A DNA stretch of 64,000 bases from Eutreptiella sp. 'Long Island Sound 2002' (Eukaryota; Euglenozoa; Euglenophyceae; Eutreptiales; Eutreptiaceae), in the NCBI GenBank assembly GCA_964036045.1, contig OZ038385.1, positions 42,698,367 through 42,762,366 of the forward strand, written 5' to 3'. Each line of letters begins with the position of its first letter. The first letter of the stretch is position 1. Made by a program: the position numbers and the translations under genes. The notes under the pieces were generated by a model. The model did not search any database, was not told the origin of the DNA, and worked only from the letters and a program-made list of their open reading frames with translations. Positions 55,193 to 64,000 of the stretch are shown one piece after another.

Positions 55193-58100
55193 CCAAACTT
55201 TGAGTGGGGCAAAGCTACGGAGGAAGCATTTATGGAGGCAGCAAGGTGTTGCTAGGCCCACTTGGGCAGAACCGTGGCAATGCTCTTTGTCATTACCCTA
55301 GTCTCCAAAATTGCATAGAAGATGGTAGATCCGCAGCGTTCCCCCGCACGGGGCCTACTTTTCTATATTCTTTGCTGAAATGTGATGTGGAAAAACCAAA
55401 CTTTGAGGCTGCAAGGTGTTGCTGGGCCCGTTTGGGCAAAACCGTGGCAATGTTGTTTGTCATGACCCTAGTGTGAGAAATTGCATAGAAGGCGGTACCT
55501 CCGCAGCGTTCCCCCGCACGGGGCCTACTTTTGTGTATTCTTTGGTCAAATGTGATGTGGAAAAACCAAACTTTGAGTGGGGCAAAGGTGCGGAGGAAGG
55601 ATTAATGGAGGCGGCAAGGTGTTGCTAGGCCCACTTGGGCGGAACCGTGGCAATGTTCTTTGTCATGACCCTAGTCTAAAAAAATGCATAGAAGATGGTA
55701 GCTCCGCAGCGGTCCCCCGCACGGAGCCTACTTTTGTGTATTCTTTGGTCAAATGTGATGTGGAAAAACCAAACTTTGAGTGGGGCAAAGCTGCGGAGCA
55801 AGGATTAATAGAGGCTGCAAGGTGGTGCTAGGCCCACTTGGGCAGAACCGTGGCAATGTTCTTTGTCATGACCCTAGTCTCACAAATTGCATAGAAGGTG
55901 GTAGCTCCGCAGCGTTCCCCCGCACGGGGCCTACTTTTCTGTATTCTTTGGTCAAATGTGATGTAGAAAAACCAACCTTTGAGTGGGGCAAAGCTGCGGA
56001 GGAAGGATAAATGGAGGCTGCAAGGTGTATTTAGGCCCGCTTGGGCAGAACCGTGGCAATGTTCTTTGTCATGACCCTAGTCTCAGAAATTGCATAGAAG
56101 ATGGTAGCTCCGCAGCGTTCCCCCGCACGGGGCCTACTTTTGTGTACTCTTTGGTCAAATGTGATGCGGAAAAACCAAAGATTGAGTGGGGCAAAGCTGC
56201 GGAGGAAGCATTAATGGAGGATGCAAGGTGTGGCTAGGCCCACTTGGGCAGAACCGTGGCAATGTTCTTTGTCATGACCCTAGTCTCATAAATTGCATAG
56301 AAGGTGGTAGCTCCGCAGCGGTCCCCCGCACGAGGCCTAGTTTTGTGTATTCTTTGGTCAAATGTGATGTGGAAAAACCAAGCTTTGAGTGGGGCAAAGC
56401 TGCGGAGGAAGCATGAATGGAGGCTGCAAGGTGTGGCTAGGCCCACTTGGGCAGAACCGTGGCAATGTTCTTTCTCATGACCCTACTCCCACCAATTGCA
56501 TAGAACATGGTAGCTCCGCAGGGGCCCCTCGCAGCGGGCCTGCTTTTCTGTATTCTTTGGTCAAATGTGATGTGGAAAAACCAAACTTCGAGTGGAGCAA
56601 AGCTACGGAGGAAGGATTAATGGAGGCTGCAAGGTGTTGCTAGGCCCACTTGGGCAGAACCGTGGCAATGTTCTTTGCCATGACCCTAGTCTCACAAATT
56701 GCATGGCAGATGGTAGCTCCGCAGCGTTCCCCGCACGGGGCGTACTTTTGTGCATTCTGTGGACAAATGTGATGTGGAAAAAGCAAACTTTGAGTGGAAC
56801 AAACGTGCGGAGGAGGGATTGATGGAGGCTGCAAGGTGTTGCTAGGCCCATATGGGCGGAACCGTGGCAATGTTATTTGTCATGACCCTAGTCTAAAAAT
56901 TGCATAGAAGATGGTAGCTCCGCATCAGTCCCCCGCAAGGCGCCTACTTTTGTGTATTCTTTGGTCAAATGTGATGTGGAAAAACCAAACTTTGAGTGGA
57001 GCAAAGCTACGGAGGAAGGATTAATGGAGGCTGCAAGGTGTTGCTAGGCCCACTTGGGCAGAACCGTGGCAATGTTCTTTGTCATGACCCTAGTCTCACA
57101 AATTGCATGGAAGATGGTAGCTCCGCAGCGTTCCCCGCACGGGGCGTACTTTTGTGCATTCTGTGGACAAATGTGATGTGGAAAAACCAAACTTTGAGTG
57201 GAACAAAGGTGCGGAGGAGGGATTGATGGAGGCTGCAAGGTGTTGCTAGGCCCATATGAGCGGAACCGTGGCAATGTTATTTGTCATGACCCTAGTCTAA
57301 AAAATTGCATAGAAGGTGGTAGCTCCGCAGCGTTCCCCCGCACGGGGCCTACTTTTTTGTATTCTTTGGTCAAATGTGAGGTAGAAAAACCAACCTTTGA
57401 GTGGGGCAAAGCTGCGGAGGAAGGATTAATGGAGGCTGCAAGGTGTATCTAGGCCCGCTTGGGCAGAACCGTGGCAATGTTCTTTGTCATGACCCTAGTC
57501 TCGGAAATTGCATAGAAGATGGTAGATCCGCAGCGTTCCCCCGCACGGGGCCTACTTTTGTGTATTCTTTGCTCAAATGTGATGTGGAAAAAACAAACTT
57601 TGAGTGGGGCAAAGCTGCGGAGGAAGCAATAATGGAGGCTGCAAGGTGTAGCTAGGCCCACTTGGGCAGAACCGTGGCAATGTTCTTTGTCATGACCCTA
57701 GTCTCACAAATTGCATAGAACGTGGTAGCTCCGCAGTGTTCGCCCGCACGAGGCCTACTTTTGTGTATTCTTTGGTCAAATGTGATGTGGAAAAACCAAA
57801 CTTTGAGTGGGGCAAAGCTGCGGAGGAAGCATGAATGGAGGCTGCAAGGTGTAGCTAGGCCCACTTGGGCAGAACCGTGGCAATGTTCTTTCTCATGACC
57901 CTACTCCCACAAATTGCATAGAAGGTGGTAGCTCCGCAGGGTCCCCTCGCACCGGGCCTGCTTTTCTGTATTCTTTGGTCAAATGTGATGTGGAAAAACC
58001 AAACTTTGAGTGGAGCAAAGCTGCGGAGGAAGGATTAATGGAGGCTGCAAGGTGTTGCTAGGCCAACTTGGACTGAACCGTGGCAATGTTCTTTGTCATG

Positions 58101-61100
58101 ACCCTGGTCTCAGAAATTGCATAGAAGATGGTAGCTCCGCAGCGTTCCCCCGCACTGGGCCTACTTTTGTGTATTCTTTGGTCAAATGTGATGTGGAAAA
58201 ACCAAACATTGAGTGGGGCAAAGCTGCGGAGCAAGGATTAATGGAGGCCGCAAGGTGTTGCTAGGCCCACTTGGACAGAACCGTGGCAATGTTCTTTGTC
58301 ATGAACCTAGTCTCAGAAATTGCATAGAAGATGGTAGCTCCGCAGCGTTCCCCCGCACGGGGCCTACTTTTCTGTATTCTTTGGTCAAATGTGATGTGGA
58401 AAAACCAAACTTGGAGTGGGGCAAAGCCGCTGAGCAAGGATTAATGGAGGCCGCAAGGTGTTGCTAGGCCCGGTTGGGCAGAACCGTGCCAATGTTCTTT
58501 GTCATGACCCTAGTCTCACAAATTGCATAGAAGGGGGTAGCTCCGCAGCTGTCCCCCGCACGGGGCGTACTTTTGTGTATTCTTTGGTCAAATGTGATGT
58601 GGAAAAACCAAACTTTGAGTGGGGCAAAGCTGCGGAGGAAGCATTAATGGAGGCGGCAAGGTGTAGCTAGGCCCAATTGGGCAGAACCGTGGCCACGTTC
58701 TTTGTTATGACCCTAGTCTCAAAAATTGCATAGAAGATGGTAGCTCCGCAGCGTTCCCCCGCACGGGGCCTACTTTTGTGTATTCTTTGGTCAAATGCGA
58801 TGTGGAAAAACCAAACTTTGAGTGGGGCAAAGCTGCGGAGCAAGGATTAATGGAGGCTGCAAGGTGTAGCTAGGCCCACTTGGGCAGAACCGTGGCAATG
58901 TTCTTTGTCATGACCCTAGTCTCATAATTTGCATAGAAGGTGGTAAATCCGCAGCGTTCCCCCGCACGGGGCCTACTTTTGTGTATTCTTTGGTCAAATG
59001 TGATGTGGAAAAACCAAACTTTGAGTGGGGCAAAGCTGCGGAGCAAGGACTAATGGAGGCTGCAAGGTGTTCCTAGGCCCACTTGGGCAAAACCGTGGCA
59101 ATGTTCTTTGTCATGACCCTAGTCTCACAAATTGCATAGAAAGTGGTAGCTCCGCAGTGTTCCCCCCCACGGGGCCTACTTTTGTGTATTCTTTGGTCAA
59201 ATGTGATGTGGAAAAACCAAACTTTGAGTTGGGCAAAGCTGCGGAGCAAGGATTAATGGAGGCCGCAAGGTGTTGCTAGGCCCACTTGGGCATAACCGTG
59301 GCAATGTTCTTTGTCATGACCCTAGTCTCAGAAATTGCATAGAAGATGGTAGCTCTGCAGCGTTCCCCCGCACGGGGCCTACTTTTCTCTATTCTTTGGT
59401 CAAATGTGATGTAGAAAAAGCAAACATTCAGTGGGGCAAAGCTGCGGAGCAAGGATTAATGGAGGCCGCAAGGTGTTGCTAGGCCCACTTGGGCAGAACC
59501 GTGCCAATGTTCTTTGTCATGACCCTAGTCTCACAAATTGCATAGAAGATGGTAGCTCCGCAGCGGTCCCCCGCACGGGGCCCACTTTTGTGTATTCTTT
59601 GGTCAAATGTGATGTGGAAAAACCAAACTTTGAGTGGGGCAAAGCTGCGGAGGAAGCATTAATGGAGGCGGCAAGGTGTAGCTAGGCCCAATTGGGCACA
59701 ACCGTGGCATTGTTCTTTGTCGTGACCCTGGTCTCACAAATTGCATAGAAGATGGTAGCTCCGCAGCGTTCCCCTGCAAGTGGCCTACTTTTGTGTGTTC
59801 TTTGGTCAAATGTGATGTGGAAAAACCAAACATTGAGCGGGACAAAGCTGCAGAGGAAGGATTAATGGAGCCTGCAAGGTGTAGCTAGGCCCACTTGGGC
59901 AAACGCGTGGCAATGTTCTTTCTCATGACCCTAGTCTCACAAATTGCAGAGAATGTGGTAGCTCCGCAGTGTTCCCGCGCACGGGGCCTACTTTTGTTCA
60001 TTCATTGGTCAAATGTGATGTGGAAAAACCAAAGATTGAGTGGGGCAAAGCTGCGGAGGAAACAATAATGGAGGCTGCAAGGTGTAGCTAGGCCCACCTG
60101 GGCAGAACCGTGGCAATGTTCTTTGTCATGACCCTAGTCTCACAAATTGCATAGAACGTGGTAGCTCCGCAGTGTTCCCCCGCACGGGGCCTACTTTTGT
60201 GTATTCATTGGTCAAATGTGATGTGGAAAAACCAAACTTTGACTGGGACAAAGCTGCGGAGCAAGGATTAATGGAGGCCGCAAGGTGTTGCTAGGCCCAC
60301 TTGGGCAGAACCGTGGCAATGTTCTTTGTCATGACCCTAGTCTCAGAAATTGCATAGAAGATGGTAGCTCCGCACCGTTCCCCCGCACAGGCCCTACTTT
60401 TGCGTATTCTTTGCTCAAATGTGATGCGGAAAAACACACCTTTGAGTGGGGCGAAGCTGCGGAGAAAGGATTAATGGAGGCTGCAAGGTGTAGCTAGGCC
60501 ATCTTGGGCACAACCGTGGCAATGTTCTTTGAGGGGACCCTAGTCTCACAAATTGCATAGAAGGTGGTAGCTCCGCATCGTTCCCCCGCACAGGGCCTAC
60601 TTTGCTGTATTCTTTGGTCAAATGTGATGTGGAAAAACCAAACTTTGAGTGGGGCAAAGCTGCGGAGCAAGGATTAATGGAGGCTGCAAGGTGTTCCTAG
60701 GCCTACTTGGGCAGAACCGTGGCAATGTTCTTTGTCATGACCCTAGTCTCCGAAATTGCATAGAAGATGATAGCTCCGCAGCGTTCCCCCGCACAGTGCC
60801 TACTTTTCTGCATTCTTTGGTCAAATGTGATCTGGAAAAACCAAACTTTGAGTGGGGCAAAGCTGCGGAGGAAGCAATAATGGGGCCTGCAAGGTGTCGC
60901 TAGGCCCACTTGGGCAGAAAGGTGGCAATGTTCTTTGTCAGGACCCTAGTCTCACAAATCGCATAGAAGGGGGTAGCTGAGTAGCGTTCCCCCGCACGGG
61001 GCCTACTTTTGTGTATTCTTTAATCAAATGTGATGCGGAAAAACAAAACTTTGAGTGGGCCAAAGCTGCGGAGGAAGCAATAATGGAGGCTGCAAGGTGT

Positions 61101-64000
61101 AGCTAGGCCCACTTGGGCAGAACCGTGGCAATGTTCTTTGTCATGACCCTAGTCTCACAAATTGCATAGAAGATGGTACCTCCGCAGCGGTGTCCCGCAT
61201 AGGGCCTACTTTTGTGTATTCTTTGCTCCAATGTGATGTGGAAAAGCCAAACTTTGAGTGGGGCAAAGCTGCGGAGGAAGCAGTAATGGAGGCTACAAGG
61301 TGTTGCTAAGCCCACTTGGGCAGAACCGGGGCAATGTTCTTTGTCATGACCCTAGTCTCACAAATCGCATAGAAGTTGGTAGCTCAGCGGCGTTCCCCCG
61401 CACGGGGCCTACTTTTGTGTATTCTTTGCTCAAATGTGATGTGGAAAAGCCAAACTTTGAGTGGGGAAAAGCTGCGGAGGAAGGATTAATGAAGGCTGCA
61501 AGGTGTAGCTAGGCCCACTTGGGCAGAACCGTGGCAATGTTCTTTGTCATGACCCTAGTCTCACAAATTGCATAGAAGATGGTACCTCCGCAGCGGTGTC
61601 CCGCATAGGGCCTACTTTTGTGTATTCTTTGCTCAAATGTGATGTGGAAAGACCAAATTTCGAGTGTGGCAAAGCTGCGGAGGAAGGATAAATGGAGGCT
61701 GCAAGGTGTAGCTGAGCCCACTTTGGCAGAACCGTGGCAATGTTCTTTGTCATCACCGTAGTCTCACAAATTGCATAGAAGAAGGAAGCTCCGCAGCGTT
61801 CCCCCTGCACTGGGGCATAGTTTTGTGTATTCTTTGGTCAAATGTGATGCGGAAAAACCAAACTTTGAGTGGGGCAAAGCTGCAAAGGAAGGATTAATGG
61901 AGGGTACAAGGTGTAGCTAAGTCCACTTGGGCAGAACCCGGGCAATGTTCTTTGTCATGACCCTAGTCTCACAAATTGCATAGAAGGTGGTAGCTCCGCA
62001 GCGTTCCCCCGCACGGGGCCTACTTTTCTGTATTTTTTGGTCAAATGTGATGTGGAAAGACCAAATTTTGAGTGTGGCAAAGGTGCAGAGGGAGCATTAA
62101 TGGAGGCCGCAAGGTGTTGCTAGGCCCACTTGGGCAGAACCGTGGCAATGTTCTTTGTCATGACCCTAGTCTCACAAATTGCATAGAGGATGGTAGCTCC
62201 GCAGCGTTGCCCCACGCGGGGCCTACTTTTGTGTATTCTTTGGTTAACTGTGATATGGAAAAACCACACTTTGAGTGGGGCAAAGCTGCGGAGCAAGGAT
62301 TAATGGAGACTGCGAGGTGTAGCTAGGCCCACTTGGGCCGAACCGTGGCAATGTTCTTTGTCATGACCCTAGTCTCACAAATTGCATAGAAGATGGTAGC
62401 TCCGCAGGGTTCGCACGAGGGCTACTTTTGTGTATTCTTTGGTCAAATGTGATGTGGAAAAACCAAACTTTGAGTGGGGCAAAGCTGCGGAGGAAGGATT
62501 AATGGAGACTGCAACGTGTAGCTAGGCCCACTAAGGCAGAACCGTGGCAATGTTCTTAGTCATGACCCTAGTCTCAAAAATTGCATAGAAGATGTAAGCT
62601 CCGCAGCCTTCCCCGGGACAGGGGCTACTTTTGTGTATTCTTTGGTCAAATGTGATATGGAAAAATCAAAGTTTGAGTGGAGCAACGATGCGAAGGAAGG
62701 ATTAATGGAGGCTGCAAGCTGTAGCTAGGCCCACTTGGGCAGAACCGTGGCAATGTTCTTTGTCATGACCCTAGTGTCACAAATTGCAAAGAAAATGGTA
62801 GCTCCGCAGCGTTCGTACGCGGGCTACTTTTGTGTATTCATTGGTCAAATGTGCTGTTGAAAAACCAAACTTTGAGTGGGGCAAGGCTGCCGAGGAAGGT
62901 GTAATGGAGGCTGCAAGTTGTAGCTAGGCCCACTTGGGCAGAACGGTGGCAACGTTCTTTGTTATGACCCTAGTCTCACAAATTGCATAGAAGATGGTAG
63001 CTCCGCACCGTTCCCCCGCAGAAGGCCTACTTATGTGTATTCTTTGGCCAGATGTGATGTGGAAAAACAAAACCGTGACTGGGGCAAAGCTGCGGAGGAA
63101 GGATTGATGGAGACCGCAAGGAGTTGCTAGGCCCACTTGGGCAGAACCATGGCAATGTTCTTTGTCGTGACCGTAGTCTCACAAAATGGCATAGAAGATC
63201 GTAGCTCCGCAGCCTTCCCCCGCACGGGGTCCACTTTTGTGTATTCTTTGGTCAAATGTTATGTGGAAAAAACCAAACTTTGAGTGGGGCAAAGCTGCGG
63301 AGGAAGGATTTATCGAGGCTGAAAGGTGTTGCTAGGCCTACTTGGGCAGAACCGCGGCAAAGTTCTTTGTCATGACCCTAGTCTCACAAATTGCACAGAT
63401 GATGGTAGCTCCGCAGCGTTGCCCCACGCGGGGCCTATTTTTGTGTATTCTTTGGTTAACTGTAATATGGAAAAACCACACTTTGAGTGGGGCAAAGCTG
63501 CGGAGCAAAGATTAATGGAGACTGCGAGGTGTAGCTAGGCCCACTTGGGCCGAACTGTGGCAATGTTTTGTGTCATGACCCTAGTCTCACAAATTGCATA
63601 GAAGTACATAGCTCCGCAGGGTTCACACGGGGGCTACTTTTGTGTATTCTTTGGTAAAATGTGATGTGGAAAAACCAAACTTTGAGTGGGGCAAAGCTGC
63701 GGAGGAAGGATTAATGGAGGCTACAAGGTGTAGGTAGGCCGACTTGGGCAGAGCCGTGGCAATGTTCTTTGTCATGACCCTAGTCTCACAAATTGCACAT
63801 ATGATGGTAGCTCCGCAGCGTTGCCCCACGCGGGGCCTACTTTTGTGTATTCTTTGGTTAACTGTAATATGGAAAAACCACACTTTGAGTGGGGCAAAGC
63901 TGCGGAGCAAAGATTAATGGAGACTGCGAGGTGTAGCTAGGCCCACTTGGGCCGAACTGTGGCAATGTTTTGTGTCATGACCCTAGTCTCACAAATTGCA
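55193..64000. repeat. 203-bp satellite, block 5 (about 43 units, continues past the window)
   Basis: Same orientation as the other blocks. Variants cluster again: GAAGCATTAATGG or GAAGCAATAATGG units in 56000-61300, and units with GTTGCCCCACGCGGGGCC near 62207, 63418 and 63823. The last 400 bp repeat the pattern at about 63330-63600, giving another two-unit higher-order period. No insertion is visible. Confidence 0.97.

Noticed and set aside
20451-63538. Recurrent 70-89 codon frames in the satellite on both strands
   Set aside because: They start at GTG or TTG, shift frame each 203-bp unit and show no codon-level conservation; they are by-products of the repeat.

Overview
This window is eukaryotic and almost entirely repetitive. 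It has no operons and no bacterial-type gene density. It contains several retrotransposon classes, very long tandem arrays and one fragment of a probable host gene that appears to be cut by an intron. The GC-rich coding regions and the mix of non-LTR and tyrosine-recombinase (YR) retrotransposons suit a protist or alga with a large genome, such as a dinoflagellate or haptophyte. That assignment is inference; nothing here names the species.

Layout. 1-1250: a minus-strand fragment of a DUF3431-type protein with a signal anchor. 1250-2504: no recognisable gene. 2505-2867: stray and inverted copies of the minisatellite unit. 2868-9743: about 150 copies of a 46-bp G-rich minisatellite. 9744-12952: a 5'-truncated, broken LINE on the minus strand (LINE-1). 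From 12953 to the right edge the ground sequence is a 203-bp satellite (about 125 units in five blocks), interrupted by four insertions. These are a YR retrotransposon (13909-20289, minus), two nearly identical LINEs (LINE-A 33533-40768 and LINE-B 42400-49638, both minus) and an unrelated LINE with a poly-A tail (LINE-C 50426-55192, plus).

The most notable element is the YR retrotransposon. It has the split direct repeats A1-body-B1-A2-B2 typical of PAT/Ngaro elements and sits in one satellite unit with no target-site duplication. Its reading order is gag, YR, RT, RNase H, with the recombinase ahead of the polymerase. LINE-A and LINE-B share flanking satellite on both sides, so they are one insertion copied by a segmental duplication of about 8 kb. 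In their ORF2 every interruption that lies in a well-anchored frame is TAG, while ORF1 ends in a TGA that overlaps the ORF2 ATG. This is either biased decay or a hint that UAG is read as sense. Their 3' tails carry tRNA-like pol III promoter modules.

The elements look mostly inactive: in-frame stops, frameshifts, replaced catalytic residues and an internal deletion. The satellite may mark a centromeric or other heterochromatic region, but that is inference from its organisation only.
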